64,000 nt of DNA from Paraburkholderia susongensis (GTDB lineage Bacteria; Pseudomonadota; Gammaproteobacteria; Burkholderiales; Burkholderiaceae). Position numbers and translations under genes: made by a program. Positions 35,549 to 46,683 of this stretch are shown in pieces; the stretch's first letter is position 1; each line of letters starts with the position of its first letter. The notes beneath the pieces are model-generated. The model was not told the DNA's origin and did no database searches. It saw only the letters and a list, made by a program, of their open reading frames with translations. The stretch is taken from positions 372,001 through 436,000 of the forward strand of contig NZ_FXAT01000003.1 of the NCBI RefSeq assembly GCF_900177725.1, written 5' to 3'.

Positions 35549-36328
35549 TTACTTCCTGACCTTGTGGTCGTAGTCGACGGTCAGCGGCGCATGGTCGCTG
35601 AACTTGATGTCGCGGAACACGTCGGTGCGCTTCGCCTTGCCCGCGATGCCCGGCGTCGCGATCTGGTAATCGATCCGCCACCCGACGTTCTTCGCATACG
35701 CCTGGCCTCGGTTGCTCCACCACGTGTACTGTTCGGGGCGCTGATCGAGCGTGCGGAACACGTCCACATAGCCGACTTCGTCGAACAGTTTGTCGAGCCA
35801 CGCGCGCTCTTCCGGCAAGCAGCCCGAGTTCTTCTGGTTGCTCTTCCAGTTCTTGATGTCGATTTCCTTGTGGACGATGTTCACGTCGCCGCACACGATC
35901 ACTTCGCGCTCGCGCGCGAGTTCAGCGAGATGCGGCATGAACTCGTCCATGAAACGGTACTTGGCCTGCTGACGCTCGTCACCGCTCGAACCGGACGGCA
36001 CGTACACCGAAATCACCGAGAGCTTGCCGAAGCGCAGTTCGACATAACGCCCTTCCGGGTCGAATTCCTCGCTGCCGAAGCCGATCACCACTTCGTCCGG
36101 CTCGTGACGCGTGTAGACGCCCGCGCCGCTATAGCCCTTCTTCACCGCATGCTGGAAATAGCCGGTGAAGTCATGCGGCGCCATGAATTCCGGCGTCATA
36201 TCGTCCTGCGAGCACTTGATTTCCTGCACGCACAGCACGTCGGCTTTCTGCTCGCCGAACCAGTCGAAAAAGCCTTTCTTCGCCGCCGAGCGGATGCCGT
36301 TCAGGTTCGCGGTAATCACACGCAACAT
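35549..36328 (-). CDS. xth: Exodeoxyribonuclease III
   Basis: AP endonuclease/3'-5' exonuclease for base-excision repair. It has 259 residues of the EEP nuclease fold. The metal-binding residues lie in ITANLNGIRSA and CVQEIK (Glu34), the active-site Asp/Asn in CGDVNIVHKEID, and the final SDHAPLTVDY holds the catalytic Asp/His. It sits 68 bp after the ppk2 stop on the same strand, so the two may be co-transcribed. Confidence 0.95.
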   Translation of the reverse strand: MLRVITANLNGIRSAAKKGFFDWFGEQKADVLCVQEIKCSQDDMTPEFMAPHDFTGYFQHAVKKGYSGAGVYTRHEPDEVVIGFGSEEFDPEGRYVELRFGKLSVISVYVPSGSSGDERQQAKYRFMDEFMPHLAELAREREVIVCGDVNIVHKEIDIKNWKSNQKNSGCLPEERAWLDKLFDEVGYVDVFRTLDQRPEQYTWWSNRGQAYAKNVGWRIDYQIATPGIAGKAKRTDVFRDIKFSDHAPLTVDYDHKVRK

Positions 36329-36396
36329 GTCGTTCCTCTTATGTTCGATTCGTTTTCAAAGCCAGGGGGCTGGAGCCTGTTCACGCCAAGCCGCTT

Positions 36397-37236
36397 TCAT
36401 TCGACCTTGACGCCCTTCAGCGATTCCTTGGCAGGCGGATATTCGAGCTTCAGCGCGTCGAGCGTGCGCAGCAGCAGTTCAGCAACCATCACGTTGCGAT
36501 GCGTCTTCGAGTCGGCGGGAATCACGTACCACGGCGCATATTCGGTCGACGTCGCAGCGAGCGCGTCGCAATACGCCGACTGATACGCGTCCCACTGCTT
36601 GCGCGCTTCGAGATCGGACACGTCGAATTTCCAGTGCTTGTTCGGGTCGTCGATACGCGCCTGCAAACGCGTGCGCTGCTCGTCCTTCGAAATGTGCAGC
36701 ATGCACTTGAGAATCGTCGTGCCGCTGTAGGAAAGCATCTCCTCGAACTGGCGGATCTGAGCACAACGCCGCTCGAACGCCTGCGCGTCGAGTTCGCCGA
36801 GCACGGTCGGCACGAGCAGGTCCTCGTAGTGACTGCGATTGAAGATGGTCAGCTCGCCGGCGGCGGGCACCCGCGAATGCACGCGCCACAGAAAATCATG
36901 CGCGAGTTCGACAGGCGTCGGCGCCTTGAACGGCACGATGCGCAAGCCGAGCGGATCGACTTCGTGAAACACCGCGCGGATCGTGCCGTCCTTGCCGCTC
37001 GTGTCCATACCTTGCAGCACCAGCAGCACGCGGCGCTTCCTCTGCGCATGCAGACGCTCCTGCAGATTGTCGAGCTGCATGCCGATCACGGAGAGTCGCG
37101 CACGATCCGCCTCTTTCGAACCGCTCGAAAACGGCTTGGCCGCCGGGTCGAAATCGCCGAGCGAGAAGAGGGGTTTCTTCTTGCCGTCGTCGAAATACGG
37201 CACGCGGAAATCGTCGAGTTCGGGTTGCTTCGCCAT
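36397..37236 (-). CDS. ppk2: Polyphosphate:nucleotide phosphotransferase (PPK2 family)
   Basis: Cytosolic kinase that phosphorylates nucleotides from polyphosphate. It has 279 residues in a single PPK2 domain. Walker A-like GMDTSGKDG (residues 76-84), the lid segment FNRSHYEDLLVP, and DPNKHWKFDVSDLEARKQWD followed by TSTEYAPWYVIPADSKTHRN are all present. These segments look most like class III PPK2 enzymes, which accept AMP and ADP; the class is inferred, not proven. ATG at 37236 is the family start; the frame stays open 17 codons upstream. Confidence 0.9.
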   Translation of the reverse strand: MAKQPELDDFRVPYFDDGKKKPLFSLGDFDPAAKPFSSGSKEADRARLSVIGMQLDNLQERLHAQRKRRVLLVLQGMDTSGKDGTIRAVFHEVDPLGLRIVPFKAPTPVELAHDFLWRVHSRVPAAGELTIFNRSHYEDLLVPTVLGELDAQAFERRCAQIRQFEEMLSYSGTTILKCMLHISKDEQRTRLQARIDDPNKHWKFDVSDLEARKQWDAYQSAYCDALAATSTEYAPWYVIPADSKTHRNVMVAELLLRTLDALKLEYPPAKESLKGVKVE

Positions 37237-37401
37237 GCACACACTCCGTGGTCTGCGTTCGAGAGACTCGTCAAAGCAGAGTCGCAAAATGAAACGGGCC
37301 GTCGCCCTACTTTCGTTTCCGGCAACAGCCCGCGATGGCCCAAGTCCTGTTCACGCCAACAACAGGCCATGGACGCGCACGCCCGGCCGTGGCGCGTCGA
37401 T

Positions 37402-38877
37402 TCAGGACAGCTTCTTCTTCAGCAATTCATTGACCTGCGCCGGGTTCGCTTTACCCTTGGTCGCTTTCATCGCCTGGCCGATCAGCGCATTGAACGCCTT
37501 CTCCTTGCCGGCGCGGAATTCGTCGACCGACTTCTGGTTCGCGGCGAGCACTTCGTCGATGATCGCTTCGAGCGCGCCGGTATCCGAAATCTGCTTCAGG
37601 CCCTTCGCCTCGATGATGCGGTCGGCGGCGGCTTCGTCGCTGGCTTTCTCTTCCCAGATCGCGAGGAAGATTTCCTTGGCGATCTTGTTCGAGATCGTGC
37701 CATCGGCAATGCGTTGCAAAAGCAGCGCGAGTTGCGCGGACGACACCGGGCACGCGGAAATCTCGAGCCCTTCGCGATTCAGTTGCGACGACACTTCGCC
37801 CATCAGCCAGTTGGCCGCGACCTTCGCGTTCGCCGGGCCGACCTTCGCGACCACCGCTTCGTAGTACGCGGCCATCGCCTTGCTCGATATGAGCACGTTC
37901 GCGTCGTAGGGCGTGAGGCCGTATTGCGACACGAAGCGCTGCTGGATCGCCTCGGGCAGCTCCGGCATCCCGCTCTTCACACGCTCGACCCACGCGGCGT
38001 CGATCACGAGCGGCATCAGGTCGGGGTCGGGGAAATAGCGGTAGTCGTGCGCGTCTTCCTTGCTGCGCATCGAGCGCGTTTCGCGCTTGTCCGGATCGTA
38101 CAGACGCGTTTCCTGCACCACCGTGCCACCGTCCTCGATCAGCTCGATCTGGCGGCGCACTTCGTACTGGATCGCCTCTTCGAGGAAGCGGAACGAATTC
38201 AGGTTCTTGATCTCGGCGCGCGTGCCGAATTCCTGCTGACCGACCGGGCGCACCGACACGTTCGCATCGCAGCGGAACGAGCCTTCCTGCATGTTGCCGT
38301 CGCAGATACCGAGCCACACGACGAGCGTATGCAGCGTCTTCGCATAGGCAACCGCCTCGGCCGCGCTGCGCATTTCAGGTTCCGTAACGATTTCGAGCAG
38401 CGGCGTGCCGGCGCGATTCAGATCGATACCGGTCATGCCTGCGAAGTCTTCGTGCAGCGACTTGCCCGCGTCTTCTTCGAGGTGAGCGCGCGTGAGGTTG
38501 ATGGTTTTCTCGTACGCTTCCTTGCCCGCTTTTTCGTTGGCCGGCACCTGGATCGTCACCTGGCCGCCCTGCACGACGGGGATTTCGTACTGGCTGATCT
38601 GATAGCCCTTCGGCAGATCGGGATAGAAATAATTCTTGCGCGCGAAGATGCTGCGCGGCGCGACCGTCGCGCCGATCGCGAGACCGAACTGGATCGCGCG
38701 CTCCACGGCGCCGCGGTTCATGACCGGCAACGTGCCCGGCAAGGCGAGGTCGACGGGGTTCGCCTGCGTGTTCGGCGCGGCGCCGAATTGCGTCGCGGTG
38801 CCCGAGAAGATTTTCGAATGCGTCGACAACTGCGTGTGGGTCTCCAGACCGATCACGACTTCCCATTGTTTGGTCAT
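37402..38877 (-). CDS. gatB: Asp/Glu-tRNA amidotransferase subunit B
   Basis: tRNA-binding kinase subunit of GatCAB, which converts Glu-tRNA(Gln) and/or Asp-tRNA(Asn) to the amides. It has 491 residues. The N-terminal cradle [22 protein letters not shown], the kinase motif [17 protein letters not shown] and the DANVSVRP segment are canonical. The C-terminal helical and YqeY-like tail (residues about 330-491) is complete. gatA lies 5 bp upstream, and the order of transcription is gatC-gatA-gatB. Confidence 0.97.
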   Translation of the reverse strand: MTKQWEVVIGLETHTQLSTHSKIFSGTATQFGAAPNTQANPVDLALPGTLPVMNRGAVERAIQFGLAIGATVAPRSIFARKNYFYPDLPKGYQISQYEIPVVQGGQVTIQVPANEKAGKEAYEKTINLTRAHLEEDAGKSLHEDFAGMTGIDLNRAGTPLLEIVTEPEMRSAAEAVAYAKTLHTLVVWLGICDGNMQEGSFRCDANVSVRPVGQQEFGTRAEIKNLNSFRFLEEAIQYEVRRQIELIEDGGTVVQETRLYDPDKRETRSMRSKEDAHDYRYFPDPDLMPLVIDAAWVERVKSGMPELPEAIQQRFVSQYGLTPYDANVLISSKAMAAYYEAVVAKVGPANAKVAANWLMGEVSSQLNREGLEISACPVSSAQLALLLQRIADGTISNKIAKEIFLAIWEEKASDEAAADRIIEAKGLKQISDTGALEAIIDEVLAANQKSVDEFRAGKEKAFNALIGQAMKATKGKANPAQVNELLKKKLS

Positions 38878-38882
38878 GGTGC

Positions 38883-40370
38883 TCACACTCCTGCCGGTGC
38901 CTGACGGTGCCAGTCGGTCGCGCGCTGGAACGCGTCGGCCACCTGGAGCATCCGGGCTTCGTTGAAATAGTTGCCGATGATCTGCAAACCGACCGGGCGC
39001 TGCGCATTCGCGCCCGCACCGAAGCCGCACGGCACGCTCATGCCCGGCAGACCGGCAAGGCTCACCGACAGCGTGTAGATGTCGGCCAGATACATCTGCA
39101 CCGGATCGTCGCCCTTCGCGCCGAGATCCCATGCAACGGAAGGCGCGACCGGTCCCATGATGACGTCGCACTGCTTGAACGCTTCCTGGAAGTCCTGCGC
39201 GATGATGCGGCGGATCTTCTGCGCCTGCAGATAGTACGCGTCGTAGTAGCCGTGCGACAGCACGTAGGTGCCGACCAGAATGCGGCGCTTCACCTCGGGC
39301 CCGAAGCCTTCGGCGCGCGACTTCTTGTACATGTCGAGCAGATCGCGGTATTCCGCGGCGCGGTGGCCGAAGCGCACGCCGTCGAAACGCGACAGGTTCG
39401 ACGAGGCTTCCGCCGGCGCGATCACGTAATAGACGGGGATCGACAGCTCGGTTTTCGGCAGCGAGACGTCGACCAGCGTCGCGCCGAGCGCTTCGTATTG
39501 CTTGAGCGCTGCGTCGATCGACGCGCGCACGTCGTCGGCGAGACCGGCGCCGAAGTATTCCTTCGGCAGGCCGATGCGCAGGCCGGCGAGCGGCTTGTCC
39601 GCGCCGCCTTCCTGCCACGGCTTGCCGACGTAGCGCGTGTAGTCTTCGTGCTCGTGCGCGAGGCTCGTCGAATCGCGCTCGTCGAAGCCGGCCATCGCGT
39701 TGAGCAGCGTCGCGCAGTCGGCGGCGCTTTGCGCCATCGGGCCGCCCTGATCGAGCGACGACGCGAACGCGATCATGCCGTAGCGCGACACGCGGCCGTA
39801 CGTCGGCTTGATGCCGGTGATGCCCGCGAACGATGCCGGCTGACGGATCGAGCCGCCGGTGTCGGTGCCTGTCGCGGCGGGCGCGAGACGCGCGGCCACG
39901 GCGGCGGCCGAGCCGCCCGACGAACCGCCCGGCACGGCCTTGCGGTCCCACGGATTCTGCACCGGGCCGAAGTACGAATTCTCGTTGGACGAGCCCATCG
40001 CGAATTCGTCCATGTTGGTCTTGCCCACGCACACCATGCCGGCGTTCTGCAGACGCGCAACGACGGTCGCGTCGAACGGGCTTTCGTAGTTCGCGAGCAT
40101 CTTCGAGCCGGCCGTGGAGCGCCAGCCCTTCGTCACGAACACGTCCTTGTGCGCGATCGGCAGGCCGACGAGCGGGCCGGCGTGGCCGGTGTGCAGCAGC
40201 GCGTCGGCGGCTTTCGCCTGCGCGAGCGTCAGTTCGGGATCGACCTGGATGAACGCGTTCAGGCCCTTGGCCGCGTCGATCCGATTCAGATACGACTGCG
40301 CCAGCTCGACTGCGGAGCATTCCTTGGCCGCCAGTGCGGCGCGCAGTTCAGTCAGACTTTTTTCATGCAT
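38883..40370 (-). CDS. gatA: Asp/Glu-tRNA amidotransferase subunit A
   Basis: Glutaminase subunit of GatCAB and an amidase-signature enzyme. It has 495 residues. The Ser-cisSer-Lys triad is visible as Lys75 ([12 protein letters not shown]), Ser150 ([10 protein letters not shown]) and Ser174 ([13 protein letters not shown]). It releases ammonia from glutamine for transfer through a channel to GatB. A 200-bp gap without a gene separates it from gatC. Confidence 0.97.
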   Translation of the reverse strand: MHEKSLTELRAALAAKECSAVELAQSYLNRIDAAKGLNAFIQVDPELTLAQAKAADALLHTGHAGPLVGLPIAHKDVFVTKGWRSTAGSKMLANYESPFDATVVARLQNAGMVCVGKTNMDEFAMGSSNENSYFGPVQNPWDRKAVPGGSSGGSAAAVAARLAPAATGTDTGGSIRQPASFAGITGIKPTYGRVSRYGMIAFASSLDQGGPMAQSAADCATLLNAMAGFDERDSTSLAHEHEDYTRYVGKPWQEGGADKPLAGLRIGLPKEYFGAGLADDVRASIDAALKQYEALGATLVDVSLPKTELSIPVYYVIAPAEASSNLSRFDGVRFGHRAAEYRDLLDMYKKSRAEGFGPEVKRRILVGTYVLSHGYYDAYYLQAQKIRRIIAQDFQEAFKQCDVIMGPVAPSVAWDLGAKGDDPVQMYLADIYTLSVSLAGLPGMSVPCGFGAGANAQRPVGLQIIGNYFNEARMLQVADAFQRATDWHRQAPAGV

Positions 40371-40570
40371 TGCGTTTTATCCTGGATAAGCGCGGCAGCG
40401 TGGTCATGCTGCCGTGAAGGCGTTCGGCTGCCCGCCGGCAAGCCGGACCGGGAAAGCTTGCGCTGCAACGCGCACAGCGCGGGTCGTGCCGGTTACCGGT
40501 TGCCGGGGCCGCGCCGCGCGAGGCGCATGGCGCTTGCCCGCGAGCCGCGCCGGGCTGGCCGGAACGGGGC

Positions 40571-40870
40571 TTATTCGATCACCTTCGGCACGAGGTACAG
40601 GCCGTCCTGCACGGCCGGCGCCGGACGCTGGAAAGCCTCGCGTTCGACCGTCTCGGTTACGGCGTCATCGCGCAGCCGCAGCGCGACGTCTTCGATCTGC
40701 TCGATCGGATGGGCAAGCGGGGCGATGCCGGTGGTATCGACCGCCTGCATTTGCTCGACGAGGCCGAAAAAATCATTGAGCTGGGCACGCGTGTGCTCGG
40801 CGTCGGCGTCGGCCAGTTCGAGCCGCGCGAGATGCGCAATGCGTTTCACATCTGTCAGGGTCAGAGCCAT
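40571..40870 (-). CDS. gatC: Asp/Glu-tRNA amidotransferase subunit C
   Basis: Small scaffold subunit (99 residues) that wraps around GatA and GatB. The N-terminal [19 protein letters not shown] and the central [16 protein letters not shown] are typical, and the end VPKVIE is conserved. I chose ATG at 40870; the frame continues upstream without family similarity. It is divergent from mreB. Confidence 0.95.
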   Translation of the reverse strand: MALTLTDVKRIAHLARLELADADAEHTRAQLNDFFGLVEQMQAVDTTGIAPLAHPIEQIEDVALRLRDDAVTETVEREAFQRPAPAVQDGLYLVPKVIE

Positions 40871-41245
40871 GCAGTCACCGAAAAGGGGTAGAGCGTCGCA
40901 ATACTTAAAAAAACCGCGTTGTAACAGCGGGTTACGGCGCATTAGGACAATCCTGAAAAAGGACCGGTTGCAGCAAAAAGTGCCCTCCGTGTCCTTCAAA
41001 ACATCCAAAATTATAAGGTATCATTACGCGTTCGACCCAAACCCGGACCGACTTACCAAGGCCTTACGGACAATTCCCAAGAACGTCCGGTGTTTTCCGC
41101 CTTGGCTTCGCAACGGCCTCCGGTAGACTCCCCCGCAGCTTCAAGTTCCTGTGGCGCCACTTCGCCGGGCTGGAGCTGTTATTTTTCCGCTGCCGCCCTA
41201 CGCATACGGTGCGAGGCCCGGCCCCCAGCGAGACAGGATTTTTGA
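40871..41245. promoter_or_regulatory. Divergent gatC/mreB regulatory region
   Basis: 375 bp, markedly AT-richer near 40990-41025 than the flanks. A mreB promoter candidate is TTCAAA (40995-41000), an 18-bp spacer, and TATCAT (41019-41024). On the minus strand a perfect TATAAT at 41010-41015 faces gatC, with only a weak -35. The two -10 elements lie within 15 bp, so the promoters would compete for polymerase. The mreB leader would be about 215 nt. Confidence 0.5.
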
Positions 41246-42289
<1,044 letters not shown>

Positions 42290-42443
42290 GCGAGCTTTTC
42301 TCCCATGTCAGTAGCGCGGATCTGGCACACGGCCCCTTGTGGGCCGCTTTGCCGTTGGCTGGGCCAACCAGCCGCCGCGCGCTGACCGCGCGCGCCTCGC
42401 GCGCCGCTGTCTCACCCAACCGCTCACGCCCCCGGCGCCGACC

Positions 42444-43631
42444 ATGGAATACAGTCCGCCGCCCCTGTTCAAGCAAGGCCCCTCCGCTCTCGCACGACTC
42501 GTGTTCTTTGTCGTGCTGGCGATCGCCTTGCTGATCTCCGATGCCCGCTTCCAGACGCTTGAGATCGTCCGCGGCGTGCTCGGCGCGGGTCTTTATCCGT
42601 TGCAGCGCGCGGCCCTCGTGCCGCGCGACATCTTCATGGGCGCCGCCGACCTCGCCGTGACCAGCGCCGCGCTGCGCAACGAAAACGAGAAGCTGCGCGC
42701 GAAAGATCTGCTGCTCTCGCAGCAAGCCAACACGGCCGCCTCGCTTGCCGCCGAAAACGGTCATCTGCGTGCGCTGCTGCAACTGTCGCAGCACCTGACC
42801 ACGCAATCGCTGCCGGCCGAAATCCAGTACGACACGCGCGACCCGTTCACGCAGAAGGTCGTGATCGGACGCGGCGCGCAGCAGGGCATCCAGAACGGCT
42901 CGCCGGTCGTCAACGAAGACGGCGTGATCGGTCAGGTTACGCGCGTGTTCCCGCTGCAGGCGGAAGTCACGCTGCTCACTGACAAAGATCAGGCCGTGCC
43001 GGTTGAAATCCTGCGCACGGGCTTGCGCAGCGTGATCTACGGCACGCCGAAGGGCGACACGCTCGATCTGCGCTTCGTGCCGATCAGCGCCGACGTGCAA
43101 GCCGGCGACGAACTCGTCACGAGCGGACTCGACGGCGTGTATCCGCCGGGGCTGCCGGTCGCGAAGGTCGTGCGCGTCGACAAACTGGCCGACACCGCGT
43201 TTGCGCACGTGGTCAGCCTGCCCGTCGCGGCGGTGCGCGGCGCGCGTCAGGTGCTCGTGCTGCACGTCGAGAACAACGTGCCGCCGCGCCCGGCCGACGA
43301 GCCCGATGCAGCCACGGCCGCGAAGGAAGCGAAAGCGAAAAAGGGCGGCAAGCCGGCGGACGGCAAGGGCACGGCGGATAAATCCGCGGCCAAAGCAGCC
43401 GACAAGACCGCCGGCGACAAAGCCGCGGCCGCCAAACCCGCCGCGAAGTCCGCGGAAAAAGCGCCGGTCAAGGCTGCCGCCGCTGAGAAGAAATCCGAGA
43501 AGTCCGCCGCCGGCAAAAAAGCCGAGAAGCAGACTGACAAGCAGACTGAAAAGCAGACCGACAAGCAAGCCGAGAAACCGGCCGCCGCGAAGAATGTGAA
43601 GCCGCAAGCCACGCCGGGGGCTCAGCCATGA
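42444..43631 (+). CDS. mreC: Rod-shape-determining protein MreC, with Lys/Ala-rich tail
   Basis: Periplasmic scaffold anchored by one helix (about residues 18-37, LARLVFFVVLAIALLISDAR). A coiled coil (LRNENEKLRAKDLLLSQQ) and the two beta-barrel domains follow (DTRDPFTQKVVIGRGAQQGI, GVYPPGLPVAKVVRV). MreC activates PBP2-RodA. After about residue 280 the protein continues for about 115 residues of Lys/Ala/Glu-rich sequence with near-repeats (EKQTDKQTEKQTDKQ), probably disordered. The start is ATG 42444. The mreD start overlaps the stop by 4 bp. Confidence 0.93.
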   Translation: MEYSPPPLFKQGPSALARLVFFVVLAIALLISDARFQTLEIVRGVLGAGLYPLQRAALVPRDIFMGAADLAVTSAALRNENEKLRAKDLLLSQQANTAASLAAENGHLRALLQLSQHLTTQSLPAEIQYDTRDPFTQKVVIGRGAQQGIQNGSPVVNEDGVIGQVTRVFPLQAEVTLLTDKDQAVPVEILRTGLRSVIYGTPKGDTLDLRFVPISADVQAGDELVTSGLDGVYPPGLPVAKVVRVDKLADTAFAHVVSLPVAAVRGARQVLVLHVENNVPPRPADEPDAATAAKEAKAKKGGKPADGKGTADKSAAKAADKTAGDKAAAAKPAAKSAEKAPVKAAAAEKKSEKSAAGKKAEKQTDKQTEKQTDKQAEKPAAAKNVKPQATPGAQP

Positions 43632-44140
43632 ACCGCCCGCAATACATCCTGCAGCCGGTCAATCCGTACTTCATCGCGTTCAGCCTCGCCGCGGCGTTCC
43701 TGCTGAACCTGATGCCGTGGGGACGCCTTGCCGGCGTACCGGATTTCGTCGCGCTCGTGCTGCTGTTCTGGAACGTGCATCAGCCGCGCAAGGTCGGCAT
43801 GGGCATCGCGTTCCTGCTCGGCCTGCTGATGGACGTGCACAACGCGAGCCTGCTCGGCGAGCACGCGCTCGCGTATACGCTGCTGTCGTACGGCGCGATC
43901 ACGATTCACCGCCGCGTGCTGTGGATGTCGCTCGGCGTGCAGATGTTCGCGGTCATGCCGCTTCTGGTCGTCGCGCAACTGGTGCCGTTCGTGATCCGTC
44001 TGCTGACGGGCGCGGCGTTTCCGGGCTGGAGTTATCTGATCGACGGTTTCGTCGAAGCCGCGTTGTGGCCGGTCGCGAGCGTGCTGCTGCTGATGCCGCA
44101 GCGCCGACCCGCCGACCCGGACGACACGCGGCCCATTTGA
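43628..44140 (+). CDS. mreD: Rod-shape-determining protein MreD
   Basis: Integral membrane component of the elongasome, 170 residues with about five hydrophobic segments. The MreD-typical VALVLLFWNVHQPRKVGMGIAFLLGLLMDV and SLLGEHALAYTLLSYGA are present. It is translationally coupled to mreC. mrdA starts about 165 bp downstream. Confidence 0.94.
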   Translation: MNRPQYILQPVNPYFIAFSLAAAFLLNLMPWGRLAGVPDFVALVLLFWNVHQPRKVGMGIAFLLGLLMDVHNASLLGEHALAYTLLSYGAITIHRRVLWMSLGVQMFAVMPLLVVAQLVPFVIRLLTGAAFPGWSYLIDGFVEAALWPVASVLLLMPQRRPADPDDTRPI

Positions 44141-44306
44141 TTCCGCATCGGGCCCGCCGGCCGCTGCGTTGGGCGAATCGCAACGAAGCACGACGCAACC
44201 CGCGCGCCGCCGGCCGGCCCGGCGCGCATTGCAGTTCCTGCCCCTGGTTCCGGCCGGATTGGGCGCACACTCTTGATGGCCGCAAACCGGCCTTTTGCAG
44301 AATCGC

Positions 44307-46673
44307 ATGACCGAATTCAACGACACTCAACAGCAGCTCACGAAATTCCGCCTGCGCGTCGCGGCGGCGGGCCTGTTCGTGTTCGTCTGCTTCGGGCTGA
44401 TCGGCTTCCGTTTCCTGTTCCTGCAAGTCTGGCACTACAGCAAGTACTCGCTGCAGGCCGACGAAAACCGCATTTCCGTCGCGCCGATCGTGCCGAACCG
44501 CGGCATCATCACCGACCGCAACGGCGTCGTGCTCGCGAAAAACTACTCGGCCTACACGCTCGAAATCACGCCGTCGAAGTTGAACGACACGCTCGACAAC
44601 GTGATCGACAACCTTGCCACGGTCATCTCGATCGACGCGCGCGACCGCCGCCGCTTCAAGAAGCTGCAGGAAGACTCGAAGAACTTCGAAAGTCTGCCGA
44701 TCCGCACGCGCCTCACCGACGACGAAGTCGCGCGCTTCACCGCACAGCGCTTCCGCTTCCCGGGCGTCGAAGTGCGCGCGCGGCTGTTTCGCCAGTACCC
44801 GCTCGGGCCGACCGCCGCGCACGTGATCGGCTACATCGGGCGGATTTCGCAGCGCGACCAGGAGCGCATCGACGACGCGAGCGATCAGAACGACAGCGAT
44901 CCGGACCACTACGATCCGCGCCTCGATGCCAACAACTACAAGGGCACCGACTACATCGGCAAGATCGGTGTCGAGCAGAGCTATGAAACCGAGCTGCACG
45001 GCCAGACCGGTTTCGAGGAAGTCGAAGTGACGGCGGGCGGCCGGCCCGTGCGCACGCTGTCGCGCACCCAGGCGACGCCGGGCAACAACCTCGAGCTGTC
45101 GCTCGACATCGGCTTGCAGCAAGTTGCTGAACAAGCCTTCGCCGGGCGCCGTGGCGCGCTGGTCGCGATCGAGCCGTCCACCGGCGACGTGCTCGCGTTC
45201 GTGTCGGCGCCGAGCTTCGATCCGAATTCCTTCGTCGACGGCATCGACCAGCAGACCTGGGACGAACTCAACAACTCGCCGGACCATCCGCTCCTGAACC
45301 GGCCGCTGCACGGCACCTATCCGCCGGGTTCGACCTACAAGCCGTTCATGGCGCTCGCCGCGCTGACACTGCACAAGCGCACGCCGGGCTGGGGCTTCCA
45401 GGATCCGGGCTCGTACACGTTCGGCGGTCACACGTTCCGCAACGACGTGCGCTCGGGCCAGGGCTGGGTCGACATGAACCGCGCGATCGTCGTGTCGAAC
45501 GACACGTATTTCTACATGCTCGCGCACGACCTGGGCGTCAACAACATCGCGAATTTCATGAAGCCGTGGGGCTTCGGCCAGATCACCGGCATCGACATCG
45601 CGGGCGAGGCGCGTGGCATCCTGCCGTCCACCGAGTGGAAGCGCAAGGCCTACCGCAAGCCCGAGCAGCAGAAGTGGTACGAAGGCGAGACGATCAGCCT
45701 CGGCATCGGCCAGGGCTACAACTCGTTCACGATCCTGCAGCTCGCTCATGCCACGGCGACGCTCGCGAACAACGGCGTCGTCATGAAGCCGCACCTCGTG
45801 CGCGACATCGAGAATCCGATCACGAAGGAAACGCGGCCGGTCGTGCGCGATCCGAGCGACAAGATCGCGGTCAGGCAGCAGGACATCGACTTCATCAAGC
45901 GTGCGATGGAAGGCGTCGCGACGAACGGCACGGCGGCCAAGGTGTTCGCGGGCGCACCGTATCAGGCGGCCGCCAAGACCGGTACGGCGCAGGTCTACTC
46001 GCTGCAGGGCGCGAACTACAGGGGGCACGCGATCGCCGAGCATCTGCGCGACCATGCGCTGTTCATCGCGTTCGCGCCCGCCGAGCAGCCGAAGATCGCG
46101 CTCGCGCTGATCGTCGAAAACGGCGGCTGGGGCGCGGAGGCGGCGGGTCCGATCGCGCGCAAGGTGCTCGACTACTACCTCATCGGCAGGAACAAGCCGG
46201 GCGCCGAAGCGGCAGCCGTCGCGGCGGCGGCTTCGGCGACGCTCGACGCGTCCGCGCCGCAGGTCGGCGACGCGCCGCCGTCACGCGACAGCGCACAGCC
46301 GATCAAGATCGCGGCGGGCTTTACGGCCCTGTCGGGGGCGTCGGACGCGGCGGTTGCCGGGGCGGCGTCGGGTGCCTCGGCTGCTGTCGCGGCTTCGGCG
46401 GCGAACGGTTCGTCTGCGCCGCTGGCGGCGTCGGCTGGCACTGCGGCAACGGCGCCGGTCACCGCGCCTGCCAAGGCAGCGCGAGCCGCGTCGGCAGCCA
46501 AGCCCGCTTCGGCTTCCGCCGCGGCAAAGAAATCCGCGTCGCGTTCGTCCGGCGCACCGCATAAACCCCGTCCGGCGAGCGAGCCGGCGCCGACCGTGGT
46601 GGCGCCATCGCGCGAGGACGCCGTCCAGGATGCGTCGCCACGCCAGCCGGCCGCCGGCGGCATCGACGAATAA
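44307..46673 (+). CDS. mrdA: Penicillin-binding protein 2 with extended C-terminus
   Basis: Transpeptidase of the elongasome. A single N-terminal membrane helix (about residues 17-38) precedes the pedestal domain and the transpeptidase. The active-site motifs are Ser342-Thr-Tyr-Lys345, Ser397-x-Asn and Lys557-Thr-Gly. It has 788 residues against about 630 in E. coli. The excess is an Ala/Ser/Lys/Pro-rich C-terminal tail from about residue 630, low-complexity and probably disordered in the periplasm. I chose ATG 44307 over a TTG 12 bp upstream. It partners with RodA, encoded next. Confidence 0.95.
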   Translation: MTEFNDTQQQLTKFRLRVAAAGLFVFVCFGLIGFRFLFLQVWHYSKYSLQADENRISVAPIVPNRGIITDRNGVVLAKNYSAYTLEITPSKLNDTLDNVIDNLATVISIDARDRRRFKKLQEDSKNFESLPIRTRLTDDEVARFTAQRFRFPGVEVRARLFRQYPLGPTAAHVIGYIGRISQRDQERIDDASDQNDSDPDHYDPRLDANNYKGTDYIGKIGVEQSYETELHGQTGFEEVEVTAGGRPVRTLSRTQATPGNNLELSLDIGLQQVAEQAFAGRRGALVAIEPSTGDVLAFVSAPSFDPNSFVDGIDQQTWDELNNSPDHPLLNRPLHGTYPPGSTYKPFMALAALTLHKRTPGWGFQDPGSYTFGGHTFRNDVRSGQGWVDMNRAIVVSNDTYFYMLAHDLGVNNIANFMKPWGFGQITGIDIAGEARGILPSTEWKRKAYRKPEQQKWYEGETISLGIGQGYNSFTILQLAHATATLANNGVVMKPHLVRDIENPITKETRPVVRDPSDKIAVRQQDIDFIKRAMEGVATNGTAAKVFAGAPYQAAAKTGTAQVYSLQGANYRGHAIAEHLRDHALFIAFAPAEQPKIALALIVENGGWGAEAAGPIARKVLDYYLIGRNKPGAEAAAVAAAASATLDASAPQVGDAPPSRDSAQPIKIAAGFTALSGASDAAVAGAASGASAAVAASAANGSSAPLAASAGTAATAPVTAPAKAARAASAAKPASASAAAKKSASRSSGAPHKPRPASEPAPTVVAPSREDAVQDASPRQPAAGGIDE

Positions 46674-46683
46674 GGAGAAAGGC

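Noticed and set aside
37402..40320. A single 972-codon fused open frame across gatB and gatA
   Set aside because: The upstream part reads gatA in the wrong frame. gatB starts at the ATG at 38877, and gatA is a separate gene with its full catalytic triad.
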